A stretch of 64,000 nucleotides of DNA from Bradyrhizobium sp. ISRA464 (GCF_029910095.1 NZ_CP094526.1:7936001-8000000); one strand, 5' to 3'; shown: positions 54,673 through 63,239, counted from the first letter of the stretch. A program made the numbers and translations. Notes: generated from the sequence alone by a model not told the origin.

Positions 54673-54824
54673 GGCTCGCTCCAGATGTTCCTTTAGATAT
54701 CTCTTGGCTCATGCTCCTGAACCTGATGTTGGACCGGAATCTAGGCTTGGAGAATGTTGCTATCCACCCGAATCCTGTGGGAACTTGCCGCAAATCAACA
54801 ACATCACCCAGTCTGCGAACCCCC

Positions 54825-55634
54825 ATGCAAAGCCTCCACGTCAACGGATTCGACATGCCCTATCTCGATATCGGCGCGGGCCCGCCGCTGGTCTGCGTGC
54901 ACGGCTCGCTGTGCGATTTCCGGATCTGGTCGGCCGTGCTGGGGCCGCTGACGCGCCAACATCGCGTGATCGCGGTCAGCCTGCGGCACTTCTTCCCGGC
55001 GCAATGGGACGGCGTTGGCGACACCTATTCGATCGCCCAGCACGTCGACGACGTGATCGCCTTCATCGAGAAGTTCGACACCAGGCCGGTCGACCTGATG
55101 GGCCACTCGCGCGGCGGCCACATCTCGTTCCGCGTCGCGCAGCGGCGGCCGGACCTGCTGCGCAAGCTGATCCTCGCCGAGCCCGGCGGCGAGCTCGACG
55201 GCACGCTCGATCCCGACTTCCAGCCCGGCCCCTCGCCGCTGGCGGCGCGGATCGCGGCCTCCGCCGACCTGATTGCGAAGGGCGACATCGATGGCGGCAT
55301 GCAGATCTTCATCGACGCGCTCGAGGGCCCCGGCGCCTGGCGGCGGCTGCCCGCCGCGCCGAAGCAATTGCTGCTCGACAACGCGATGACGCTGATCGGC
55401 CAGACCCGTGACAAGCGCCCGCCCTTCTCGAAGGCGGATGCGGAGGCGATCAGGACGCCGACGCTCTTCATCGGCGGCGCGAACACCAAGGGCGTGCTGC
55501 CGAAGGTGCTGCACGCCCTCGCCGCCAACGTGAAAGGCGCACGCGTCGAGATGATCCCGGGCACCACGCATCCGATGTTCGAGCAGGCGCCGCGGCGCTA
55601 TTGCGAGATCGTGCTGGAGTTTCTGGCGAGCTGA
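54825..55634 (+). CDS. Alpha/beta-fold hydrolase
   Basis: A 269-residue hydrolase starting MQSLHVNGFDMPYLDIG at 54825; the open frame continues upstream for 38 codons without similarity. Oxyanion region VCVHGSLCDFRIW (about residues 20-32), nucleophile elbow LMGHSRGGHISFR (about 85-97), catalytic acid likely in LFIGGANTKG or nearby, and His in MIPGTTHPMFEQ. The substrate is unknown. It is divergent from ogt. Confidence 0.88.
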   Translation: MQSLHVNGFDMPYLDIGAGPPLVCVHGSLCDFRIWSAVLGPLTRQHRVIAVSLRHFFPAQWDGVGDTYSIAQHVDDVIAFIEKFDTRPVDLMGHSRGGHISFRVAQRRPDLLRKLILAEPGGELDGTLDPDFQPGPSPLAARIAASADLIAKGDIDGGMQIFIDALEGPGAWRRLPAAPKQLLLDNAMTLIGQTRDKRPPFSKADAEAIRTPTLFIGGANTKGVLPKVLHALAANVKGARVEMIPGTTHPMFEQAPRRYCEIVLEFLAS

Positions 55635-55647
55635 TTGCTGGCCTCTT

Positions 55648-55775
55648 CACTTCGCCCCGCTTGCGGGGAGAGGTCGGCGCGCGCCGGGTGAGGGGGTACA
55701 GGTCTGGCCAACTGCATCACTCGCGGAGAGAGCCCCTCATCCCGACCCTCCCCGCGCAAAGCAGGGAGAGGGAGA
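55648..55775. repeat. Interspersed palindromic element (CTCTCCCCGC family, copy 3)
   Basis: CCCGCTTGCGGGGAGAGGTCGG, GGTGAGGG, then inverted CCCTCATCCCGACCCTCCCCGC ... GGGAGAGGGAG. Lies between two genes that converge. Same family as copies near 27475, 53975 and 60520. Confidence 0.8.
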
Positions 55776-55785
55776 ACGCCCGTTC

Positions 55786-56241
55786 TTACACTTTCCACGC
55801 GCCGACCGGCTGGCGCACGGCGACGTTGAGCCGATTCCATACGTTGATGGCGGCGATCGCGAGAACGAGCGCGGCGAGCTGGCGTTCGTCGAAATGCTTG
55901 TCGGCCTCGTTCCAGATCGCGTCCGGCACCGGATCCTCGCGGTCGCTGAGCCGGGTCAGCGCTTCCGTCAGCGCCAGCGCGGCGCGCTCGGCTTCGGTGA
56001 AATAGGGTGTGTCGCGCCACGCCGCGACGGCGAACAGCCGCTCATCGGTCTGACCGGCGCGCTTGGCGAGCTTCGGATGCATGTCGACGCAGACGCTGCA
56101 GCCGTTGATCTGGCTGGCGCGCAAATGGACCAATTCGAGCAGCCGTTCCGGCAGCCCCTGCTTGGTGCTCTCGTTGAGCGCCTGGATCGCCTTCATGGCC
56201 TCGGGAATGACCATGACCGGGTGGTTCATACGGGCTTGCAT
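55786..56241 (-). CDS. Carboxymuconolactone-decarboxylase-family (AhpD-like) protein
   Basis: A 151-residue protein. I place the start at 56241 (MQARMNHPVMVIPEAM), nine bases after AGGAG; an ATG at 56265 is possible but lacks a ribosome binding site. The active-site pattern LRASQINGCSVCVDMHPKLA (Cys 48, Cys 51, His 55) marks the peroxidase or AhpD-like branch, followed by DTPYFTEAERAALALTEALTRL. It is divergent from the ECF41-type sigma gene and has a near-exact ECF41 promoter motif facing it; in ECF41 systems the CMD protein is the typical target gene. Confidence 0.92.
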   Translation of the reverse strand: MQARMNHPVMVIPEAMKAIQALNESTKQGLPERLLELVHLRASQINGCSVCVDMHPKLAKRAGQTDERLFAVAAWRDTPYFTEAERAALALTEALTRLSDREDPVPDAIWNEADKHFDERQLAALVLAIAAINVWNRLNVAVRQPVGAWKV

Positions 56242-56291
56242 GGTGTCAGTCTCCTGCTTTTGCATTTTTTGACGCGGCCGTGCCGATCTGC

Positions 56292-56318
56292 TGTCACATC
56301 GGCCGGATTTGCTCCGTC
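56292..56318 (+). promoter_or_regulatory. ECF41 promoter for the sigma factor gene
   Basis: TGTCACA (56292-56298), 16 bases, CGTC (56315-56318), 36 bases before the sigma ATG. This matches exactly the published ECF41 consensus TGTCACA-N16-CGTC and suggests autoregulation. Confidence 0.8.
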
Positions 56319-56326
56319 ATGGCCAT

Positions 56327-56353
56327 GACGGAGCGGACAAAGGGAATGTGACC
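56327..56353 (-). promoter_or_regulatory. ECF41 promoter for the AhpD-like gene
   Basis: On the minus strand GGTCACA (56353-56347), 16 bases, CGTC (56330-56327). One mismatch (G for T) to the ECF41 consensus, correct spacer, pointing to the AhpD-like gene. Its -10 box overlaps the palindrome TCCGTCATGGCCATGACGGA that also holds the divergent -10. Confidence 0.75.
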
Positions 56354-56354
56354 G

Positions 56355-57221
56355 ATGGACGGGAAAAAATTTCTGGCCGAGCAGTTCGAGGCCAACCGGC
56401 CCCGCTTGCGGGCTGTGGCTTATCGCATGCTGGGCTCGACGGCCGAGGTCGATGACGCCGTGCAGGAAACCTGGCTGCGGCTGAGCCGCACTGACGCCGC
56501 GTCCGTCGACAATCTCGGTGGCTTCCTGACCACCGTGATCTCTCGCATCTGCCTGGACATGCTGAGGTCGCGCAAATCGCGCCGCGAGGAGCCGATGGGC
56601 CCTCAGGTGCCGGAGCCGGTCGCCGACAACGACAGCGAACGGGAGGCCGAAATGGCCGATTCCGTCGGCGCCGCACTTCTGGTGGTGCTCGAAACGCTGG
56701 CGCCGGCCGAGCGGCTCGCTTTCGTGCTGCACGACATGTTCGCGGTGCCGTTCGAGGAGATCGCGCCGATCGTCGGCCGCACACCGGCCGCCGCGCGACA
56801 GCTCGCCAGCCGCGCGCGGCGCCGTGTGCAGGGCACGCCGCCCGCGCTGGACACCGACCTCAGCCGGCAGCGTGGAGTCGTCGAGGCGTTCCTCGCGGCA
56901 TCCCGCAACGGCGATTTCGAGGGGCTGCTCGCGGTGCTCGATCCTGACGTGGTGGTGCGCGCCGATCAGGCCGCGCAGCGCCTCGGCTCGCTGCCGGAAA
57001 TCCGTGGCGCTGCGGCCGTCGCCCAAGCCTTCAAGGGTCGCGCACAGGCAGCAAGACCCGCGCTCGTCGATGGCGAGATCGGCGCGGCCGTCATCCTCGG
57101 CGGCCAGTTGCGCGTCGTGCTGCGGATCACGATCGCGGGCGACAGGATCGCTGCAATCGACGCGGTCGCCGAAGCCGCGCAGATCGAAACGTTCGATGTC
57201 GAAGTGTTCGATCGCAACTGA
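56355..57221 (+). CDS. ECF41-type RNA polymerase sigma factor (SigJ-like)
   Basis: A 288-residue sigma factor. Region 2 (about 10-80: RLRAVAYRMLGSTAEVDDAVQETWLRLSR, LTTVISRICLDMLRSRK) and region 4 (about 105-165: VLETLAPAERLAFVLHDMFAVPFEEIAPIVGRTPAAARQLASRARRRVQG) are joined by a linker with VPEP, a variant of the WLPEP motif of ECF41 factors. The C-terminal SnoaL-like domain (about 175-285: VVEAFLAASRNGDFEGLLAVLDPDVVVRAD) acts as built-in regulator in this group, but its DGGG motif is lost here (ADQAAQ). It is divergent from a CMD-family gene. Confidence 0.92.
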   Translation: MDGKKFLAEQFEANRPRLRAVAYRMLGSTAEVDDAVQETWLRLSRTDAASVDNLGGFLTTVISRICLDMLRSRKSRREEPMGPQVPEPVADNDSEREAEMADSVGAALLVVLETLAPAERLAFVLHDMFAVPFEEIAPIVGRTPAAARQLASRARRRVQGTPPALDTDLSRQRGVVEAFLAASRNGDFEGLLAVLDPDVVVRADQAAQRLGSLPEIRGAAAVAQAFKGRAQAARPALVDGEIGAAVILGGQLRVVLRITIAGDRIAAIDAVAEAAQIETFDVEVFDRN

Positions 57222-57372
57222 CGCGGCTGAGGCGGGGCGAGGTCGCTTGCCGCAACCCGTCGCATGGCCGCGCCCAAGCCATAACAGAACATTATATTTT
57301 TCAATGGCTTACATGAATCGAAAAACGAAGTATTGACCATTCGCGGTCAGCGCCGTAGCCTCGATTTCGAAC

Positions 57373-57384
57373 ACGGAATTCCGT
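57373..57384. promoter_or_regulatory. Palindrome ACGGAATTCCGT before the GntR gene
   Basis: A perfect 12-bp palindrome ending 12 bases before the GntR-type start. Autoregulatory operators of FadR-type regulators are often short palindromes in this position. No second copy was found in the window. Confidence 0.3.
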
Positions 57385-57396
57385 ATTCCATCATGG

Positions 57397-58080
57397 ATGG
57401 CCGGCATGATCCCGTTGGACCCGCTTCCGAACCTGATCGACCAAGTCTATGGGCGGATATTGGAGGCGATCATCGATCGCACGTTGCTGCCCGGCCAGCG
57501 CATCACCCAGAACGAACTCGCCGAGAAGCTCGGCGTCTCGCGCCAGCCGGTCTCGCACGCGTTGCATCTGTTGCACCGGCAAGGCCTCGTCGCGGAAAGC
57601 GGCAGGCGCGGCTTCGAGGTGACGCAGCTCGATCCGCTGCGCATCCGCCAGCTCTATGAAGTCCGCGGCGCGATCGACGCACTGGCGGCGCGGCTCGCGG
57701 CTGCGCGCGTGAAGGAGGACGCGGCGGGACGCATGCAGCTCGCGACGGCGCTCGAGGCCGGGCGCGCGATCGACGGCGACACGCCGCTGTCGCGTCTGAT
57801 CGCACTCGACGTCGACTTTCACAGCGCGATCTATCGTCTCGCCGGTAACTCCGCGATCGAGGAAATGATCGCGCCGCAATGGCCGCATATGCGCCGCTCG
57901 ATGGCGACCGTGCTCGCCGAGCTCGATTATCGCGACAGCGCCTGGACCGAGCACGAGGCCATCGCCGCGCAGATTTTTTCCGGCAATGCCGCGGCCGCCG
58001 AGGCCGCGGCGCTCGCGCATGCGCAGACGGCAGGACGGATGACGGAGCAGAAACTGAGGGCAATCGACGTGGCGGCGTAG
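57397..58080 (+). CDS. GntR-family (FadR/FCD subfamily) regulator
   Basis: A 227-residue regulator. The winged helix (about 14-80: LIDQVYGRILEAIIDRTLLPGQRITQNELAEKLGVSRQPVSHALHLLHRQGLVAESGRRGFEVTQL) is followed by an all-helical FCD domain (about 90-220) with the metal- and ligand-binding residues in ALDVDFHSAIYRLAGNSAI (Asp, His) and WTEHEAIAAQIFSGN (His). It likely controls the PhyH and SAF genes downstream. ATGs at 57397 and 57406 are both possible starts. Confidence 0.92.
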   Translation: MAGMIPLDPLPNLIDQVYGRILEAIIDRTLLPGQRITQNELAEKLGVSRQPVSHALHLLHRQGLVAESGRRGFEVTQLDPLRIRQLYEVRGAIDALAARLAAARVKEDAAGRMQLATALEAGRAIDGDTPLSRLIALDVDFHSAIYRLAGNSAIEEMIAPQWPHMRRSMATVLAELDYRDSAWTEHEAIAAQIFSGNAAAAEAAALAHAQTAGRMTEQKLRAIDVAA

Positions 58081-58090
58081 CTCCCGGCCG

Positions 58091-58185
58091 TCCTCATCCT
58101 GAGGAGCGGCGCAGCCGCGTCTCGAAGGATGAGCCAGCGAGGCCTCATGATTCGAGACGCGCGAAGACGCGCTCCTCACCATGAG
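58091..58185. repeat. Interspersed repeat (CATCCTGAGGAGC family, copy 2)
   Basis: CATCCTGAGGAGCGGC with CGTCTCGAAGGATG, then an inverted ATTCGAGACGCG ... GCGCTCCTCACCATGAG. Same kind as the repeat near 28935-29062. It separates the GntR gene from the dioxygenase gene. Confidence 0.8.
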
Positions 58186-58217
58186 GGGAGAGAGAATAAC
58201 AACAGGAGGAAAGCACC

Positions 58218-59018
58218 ATGAAACTGACCCCAGAGCAGGTCGAATTTTTCCACCGCGAAGGCTGGCTGTTCCTGCCCGAACTGTTCAGCCAGGAAGAGGT
58301 CGATTTCCTCGCGCGCGAGGCGGTCTCGATCTATGACGCCAACCGCCCGGAGGTATGGCGCGAGAAGAGTGGCGCGCCGCGCACCGCCTTTGCGGCGCAC
58401 CTCTACAACGAAGCGTTCGGAGTTCTCGGCGCCCATCCGCGCATGATCGAACCGATCGAGCAGATCTTCGGCGAGAAGGTCTACATGCATCAGTTCAAGA
58501 TCAACGCGAAGGCGGCCTTCACCGGCGACGTCTGGCAATGGCACCAAGACTACGGCACCTGGAAGCGCGACGACGGCATGCCAGAGCCGCGGGCGATGAA
58601 CATCGCGATCTTCCTCGACGAGGTGATGCCGATCAACGGCCCCCTGATGCTGGTGCCGAAGAGCCAGGACGCCGGCGACCTCAAGGCCTCGCACGATCTT
58701 GAGACCACGTCCTACCCGCTGTGGACGCTGGATGAGGAGACCGTCACGCGGCTGGTGAAGCAGGGCGGCATCGTCGCGCCGACCGGCAAGCCCGGCGGCA
58801 TGCTGATGTTCCACGGCAACCTGGTGCACGGATCGAGCGGCAACATCACGCCCTACCCGCGCAAGATCGTCTACCTGACGCTGAATGCGGTCTCGAACTA
58901 CATCCGCACCCCGACGCGGCCGGACTACATCGCGCACCGCGATTTCACCCCGATCAAGACCGTGGACGACGACGCGTTGCTGCGGTTGGCACGTGCGCCG
59001 CGGCAGGCGGCGGAGTAA
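58218..59018 (+). CDS. Phytanoyl-CoA-dioxygenase-family (PhyH) protein
   Basis: A 266-residue Fe(II)/2-oxoglutarate-dependent oxygenase, MKLTPEQVEFFHREGWLFLPELFSQEEV, after AGGAGG. Iron ligands are H109 and D111 in WQWHQDYGTWKRDDG and the distal His in MFHGNLVHGSSGN; the Arg for 2-oxoglutarate probably lies in TPYPRKIVYLTLNAV. The family hydroxylates small acids, CoA esters or osmolytes; the EctD branch shares the WHQDY motif. With the GntR regulator and SAF oxidoreductase it forms one cluster, probably for uptake or turnover of an unknown acid. Confidence 0.9.
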   Translation: MKLTPEQVEFFHREGWLFLPELFSQEEVDFLAREAVSIYDANRPEVWREKSGAPRTAFAAHLYNEAFGVLGAHPRMIEPIEQIFGEKVYMHQFKINAKAAFTGDVWQWHQDYGTWKRDDGMPEPRAMNIAIFLDEVMPINGPLMLVPKSQDAGDLKASHDLETTSYPLWTLDEETVTRLVKQGGIVAPTGKPGGMLMFHGNLVHGSSGNITPYPRKIVYLTLNAVSNYIRTPTRPDYIAHRDFTPIKTVDDDALLRLARAPRQAAE

Positions 59019-59035
59019 CAATCACGCACACCTCG

Positions 59036-59125
59036 TCATGCCTGGCCTTGTGCCGGGCATCCAAGTCTTGACACGATCGCTGCGGCAGAAGACGTGGATG
59101 GCCGGGCCCAAGCCCGGCCATGACA
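59036..59125. repeat. Interspersed repeat (GGCCGGGCCCAAGCCCGGCCATGAC family)
   Basis: TCATGCCTGGCCTTGTGCCGGGCATCC at the left and GGATGGCCGGGCCCAAGCCC at the right form an inverted pair. A common bradyrhizobial intergenic repeat. No gene. Confidence 0.78.
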
Positions 59126-59174
59126 GAAGCTAGGCAGCGATGCTGCACCTCACGACATTTCGCGGATCCATATC

Positions 59175-60482
59175 ATGAACCTGTATCACCTCCTCAAAAC
59201 CCGCGCCGCAGCCGGAAAGCCCGTTCGCGTCGCTCTCATCGGCGCCGGAAAATTCGGCTCGATGTTCCTGTCGCAGGTGCCGCATACGCCGGGGCTCGAG
59301 GTGCCCGTGATCGTCGATCTCGACCGTGATCGCGCGCGCGAGGCGTGCCGCACGGTTGGCTGGGATGACGAGCGGATCAAGGCGACCATTTTCACCGACG
59401 ACGGCGCGCGGGCGATCGCCGGCGGCGCATTCGACGTGGTGGTGGAAGCGACCGGCAATCCTGCGGTCGGCATCCGCCATGCCCGCGCGGCGATCGCCGC
59501 CGGCAAGCATGTCGTGATGGTCAATGTCGAGGCCGACGTGCTGGCGGGACCGCTGCTGGCCGACGAAGCGCGGAAAGCCGGCGTGGTCTACTCGCTCGCC
59601 TATGGCGACCAGCCGGCGCTGACGGCGGAGATGGTCGATTGGGCGCGCGCAACGGGCTTCCGCGTGGTCGCCGCTGGCAAGGGCACGAAGTACCTGCCCG
59701 CCTATCACGACGTGACGCCGGAGGGCGTGTGGCAGCATTACGGTCTCACGGCCGGCGAGGCGCAATCCGCCGGCATGAATCCGCAGATGTTCAACTCCTT
59801 CCTCGACGGCACCAAATCCGCGATCGAGATGGCGGCGATCGCCAACGCCTGCACCCTCGACGTGCCGTCGGACGGATTGCTGTTTCCGCCGTGCGGGGTC
59901 GACGACCTGCCGCATGTGATGCGGCCGCGCGAGGCGGGCGGTGTGCTGGAGAAATCCGGCATCGTGGAGGTGGTGTCGTCGCTGGAGCGCGACGGCCGAC
60001 CGGTGTTCCGCGACCTGCGCTGGGGTGTCTATGTGGTGCTGGAAGCGCCGAATGATTATGCCGCGGACTGCTTCAAGCAATACGGCCTCAAGACCGATGC
60101 ATCGGGCCGTTTTGCCGCGATGTACAAGCCCTATCATCTGATCGGGCTCGAACTGAACATCTCCATCCTGTCGGCCGCGCTGCGCAACGAGCCGACCGGG
60201 CAGCCGCGCGGCTTCCGCGGTGATGTCGCGGCAGTGGCGAAACGCAATCTGCGCGCCGGCGAGATGCTCGACGGCGAAGGCGGCTACACGGTGTGGGGAA
60301 AGCTGATGCCGGCATCCGCCAGCCTCGCCGCCGGCGCGCTGCCGATCGGGCTCGCGCATCGTGTCAAGCTGAAGAACGACGTCGCCCATGGCGCGGTGGT
60401 GCGCTGGAGCGATGTCGAGGTCGACGAGAGCAACGACACGATCAAGACGCGCAAGGCGATGGAAGCGGCGTTCTCGCGCTGA
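59175..60482 (+). CDS. Gfo/Idh-type oxidoreductase with C-terminal SAF domain
   Basis: A 435-residue protein. The Rossmann domain (about 15-135) has VRVALIGAGKFGSMF, DVVVEATGNPAVGIRHARAAIAAGKHVVMVNVEADV; a catalytic middle (YSLAYGDQPALTAEMVDWARATGF, AAGKGTKYLPAYHDVTPEGVW) follows, and the C-terminal SAF domain (about 350-430: VAKRNLRAGEMLDGEGGYTVWGKLMPA). This combination is found in uncharacterised NAD(P)-dependent enzymes related to homoserine dehydrogenase. It is the end of the GntR-PhyH-SAF group. Confidence 0.87.
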   Translation: MNLYHLLKTRAAAGKPVRVALIGAGKFGSMFLSQVPHTPGLEVPVIVDLDRDRAREACRTVGWDDERIKATIFTDDGARAIAGGAFDVVVEATGNPAVGIRHARAAIAAGKHVVMVNVEADVLAGPLLADEARKAGVVYSLAYGDQPALTAEMVDWARATGFRVVAAGKGTKYLPAYHDVTPEGVWQHYGLTAGEAQSAGMNPQMFNSFLDGTKSAIEMAAIANACTLDVPSDGLLFPPCGVDDLPHVMRPREAGGVLEKSGIVEVVSSLERDGRPVFRDLRWGVYVVLEAPNDYAADCFKQYGLKTDASGRFAAMYKPYHLIGLELNISILSAALRNEPTGQPRGFRGDVAAVAKRNLRAGEMLDGEGGYTVWGKLMPASASLAAGALPIGLAHRVKLKNDVAHGAVVRWSDVEVDESNDTIKTRKAMEAAFSR

Positions 60483-60519
60483 TGCCCCCTGCCGTTTGCT
60501 CTAATTGAGAGTGCTTCGT

Positions 60520-60665
60520 CACCTCTCCCCGCGCTTTGCGGGGAGAGGTCGGATCGCGTCAGCGATCCGGGTGAGGGGCGGGGTATGCCGCTAACCGAGC
60601 CGCGAAGTGCTCGCCGGATGGAGTCCCTCACCCAACCCCTCTCCCCGCAAGAGCGGGGAGAGGGA
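60520..60665. repeat. Interspersed palindromic element (CTCTCCCCGC family, copy 4)
   Basis: CACCTCTCCCCGCGCTTTGCGGGGAG, GGATCGCG ... CGATCC, GGTGAGGGGC, and inverted CCCTCACCCAACCCCTCTCCCCGC ... GCGGGGAGAGGG. The most complete copy of the family. It lies between genes that converge. Confidence 0.82.
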
Positions 60666-60690
60666 GTTGAGAGAGCCCGACCACAATGAC

Positions 60691-61776
60691 TCACGGCAGC
60701 AACCGGCTCGCCTTCGCCAGCTTGAACCATTTGCGAAACATCACTTCGGTGTCCATCATCTCGGTGAAGCCCGCCTGGTTGATCTTGACCGTCGAGACGA
60801 TCGAGGGCGGGCCGGGCTCAGTCTGCCCATAGCGCATGCTGTAATCGGCATACTGGAACGACAGGCCGACGAATTCTTCGAGGCCGGGCGCGATCAGACC
60901 GTGCGCCTTGCGCAGCTCGTCCCACGACGCAATCCATTTCGGATATTCCCGCGCGAGCGACAGCGGCATGTGCCGGCCGGGCTTCATCTCAAGCGCATCC
61001 GCGACCGCCGGCCAGATGTTTTCCCAGGTGAAGACGTCGCCATTGGTGACGTTGAAGGCTTCGTTGCGCGCGGTCTCGGCCTCGCCCGACCAGGCGATTG
61101 CGCGGGCCAGGAGATCGACATCGACGGCTTGCGCCACGCGCGGCGCGCCACCGGGATAGTCGAGCGGCTTGCCTTCCGCGCGCAGCATGGCGGCATAGAC
61201 GCCGAGCGGCGGGATCAGGTCCATCGCGCCGCCCATGGCCTCGCCGATGATCAACACGGGACGCAGGATGCTCCAATGCCAGCGCTTGCCCTGTTGCAGG
61301 TCGCGCAGGAAATTCTCCTGCGCCCAATAGAAGTTCGGCTGCTCGTACATTTCCGAACGGCCTTCGCGCGCCGGCACCGTGAGCGGCCGGACATGGACGC
61401 CATAGGCCTTGGTGCCCTGCAGCAGTGCGACGTGCTTCAATCCGGGCGCGACCGGTTCGAGCGCGCCCATCAGATTGCGCAGCATCAGGTCGTTGGTCGC
61501 GATCTGCTGCGCGTCGCGCCAGCCGTCGACCAGGTTCGGCGCTTCATAGAGCGCGGCATAGATCAGATGGGTCGCACCGCTGAGCTCGGCCGCCGCGCGC
61601 CGGCAATCCTCCGTGCTCGTCAGGTCGATCGGCACGTGACGCGCGCCATAGAGATCGCGCGGCTTGCGGCGCGACAGCGCAACGCGCTCGCAATCGGGCG
61701 ATGCGCCGAAGTGTCGCAAGGCGGCGCTGCCCACGAGGCCGGTTGCGCCGGCGACCACGACTTTCTTGTTGGCCAT
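60691..61776 (-). CDS. PRISE-like NAD(P)-dependent reductase (extended SDR)
   Basis: A 361-residue extended SDR, MANKKVVVAGATGLVGSAAL (cofactor motif GATGLVG). The pattern ALLQGTKAYGVHV (catalytic Lys) and QPNFYWAQENFLRDL (catalytic Tyr) belongs to the progesterone-5-beta-reductase/iridoid synthase-like (PRISE) family, which reduces activated enone double bonds. The C-terminal half (FNVTNGDVFTWENIWPAVADAL, HGLIAPGLEEFVGLSFQYADYSMRYGQ) is typical. Length normal. The bacterial substrate is unknown. Confidence 0.9.
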   Translation of the reverse strand: MANKKVVVAGATGLVGSAALRHFGASPDCERVALSRRKPRDLYGARHVPIDLTSTEDCRRAAAELSGATHLIYAALYEAPNLVDGWRDAQQIATNDLMLRNLMGALEPVAPGLKHVALLQGTKAYGVHVRPLTVPAREGRSEMYEQPNFYWAQENFLRDLQQGKRWHWSILRPVLIIGEAMGGAMDLIPPLGVYAAMLRAEGKPLDYPGGAPRVAQAVDVDLLARAIAWSGEAETARNEAFNVTNGDVFTWENIWPAVADALEMKPGRHMPLSLAREYPKWIASWDELRKAHGLIAPGLEEFVGLSFQYADYSMRYGQTEPGPPSIVSTVKINQAGFTEMMDTEVMFRKWFKLAKASRLLP

Positions 61777-62081
61777 GTCCTTGAACTCCCATCACACTCG
61801 CCTCTATTGCGTAGCAGATCGCGGTGCCTCGGGCAGCGTCCGCCTTGCTCTTCGCATCGCGGAATCTCCACTGGCGTTCGCAGCTGCAATGAGCGCGGAC
61901 GCTTGATTTCCCTTCACGAACGGTCATCCTGATCGCGGAACCGCACGCGCGGGCATCCGCCAACAAGAGCCCGTCGAGGGCCACCAGTCACACTCACTAC
62001 AGCAACGTCGATCGATCGGCGAAGACAGACGGCAGCAAGATCGTTCCCTTGTCGAGGTATCGGCAAACAGGAGGGAAACGC

Positions 62082-63169
62082 ATGAAGCGTCGTGATTTCT
62101 TGAAGGCAGGCGGCGTCGGCCTCGCCGCGAGCGCCGTGGCTGCGCCCGCGGTCGCGCAATCGATGCCGGAAGTCAGGTGGCGGCTGGCGGCAAGCTGGCC
62201 GAAGGCACTCGATACGCTGTATGGCGGCTGCGAATTCTTCTGCAAGCGCGTCGCCGAAATCACCGACAACCGATTCCAGATCCAGTCATTCGCCGCCGGC
62301 GAGATCGTGCCTGGCCTGCAGGTACTCGATGCCGTCTCCAACGGCACGGTCGAGATGGGCAACACCGCGCTCTATTACTACTGGGGCAAGAATCCGGCCT
62401 TCACCTTCGGCACATCGCTGCCGTTCGGCCTCAACACGCGCCAGCACATCTCCTGGCTGCAATGGGGCGGCGGCAGCGAGCTCATCAACGATCTGCTCAA
62501 GGACTACAACTGCGTCGGCATTCCGACCGGCTCGACCGGCGCCCAGATGGGCGGCTGGTTCCGGAAGGAGATCAAGTCGATGGCGGATCTGCAGGGTCTG
62601 AAATTCCGCGTCGGCGGCTTCGCCGGCACCATCATCGCCAAGGTCGGCGGCGTGCCGCAGCAGATCGCTGGCGGCGACATCTATCCGGCGTTGGAAAAAG
62701 GCACCATCGACGCCGCGGAGTGGGTCGGGCCATATGACGACGAGAAGCTCGGCTTCGTGAAGGTCGCGAAGTTCTATTACTATCCCGGCTGGTGGGAGGG
62801 CACCGGCCAAGGCCACAATGTGATGAATACCCAGAAGTGGAACGCGCTGCCGAAGCATTATCAGGCTGCGATCCAGGCCGCGTCCGAAGATACGTTCACC
62901 TGGGTGACGGGCAAATATGACGCCGTCAATCCGCCGGCGCTGAAACGCCTGATCGTGGCCGGCGCGCAATTGCGGCCGTTCCCGCAGGAGGTGCTGGAGG
63001 GCTGCTACAACGCCGCGAACGAGATCTATGCGGACCTCGCCAAGAGCAACCCGCAGTTCGGCAAGATGTATGCGAGCCTGACAGCTATCGCAACGAATCA
63101 CTGGCCTGGATGCAGGTCGCCGAGCTCTCGTTCGACAGCTTCATGATGCGGATGCGCACGCGGACCTGA
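62082..63169 (+). pseudogene. TRAP transporter substrate-binding protein DctP/TakP type, frameshifted near 3' end
   Basis: The start MKRRDFLKAGGVGLAASAVAAPAVAQ (62082, after GGAGGG) is a Tat-type signal. The body, KALDTLYGGCEFFCKRVAEITDNRFQIQSF, GNTALYYYWGKNPAFTFGTSLPFGLNTRQHISW and VGIPTGSTGAQMGGWFRKEIK, is of the TakP type that binds 2-oxo acids. At about 63079 one base is missing: the frame reads YASLTAIATNHWPG and stops at 63146, while the shifted frame gives DSYRNESLAWMQVAEL and SFDSFMMRMRTRT ending at 63169, the family C-terminus. So the last 28 residues are altered. No TRAP membrane gene is adjacent. Confidence 0.85.
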
Positions 63170-63239
63170 GGCCCCCGGCCTCGCCTCGCCCAAAGCGCTG
63201 ACGAAGTTGCGGCGGCGACTCGTCTTCGATTCGGCCCAA

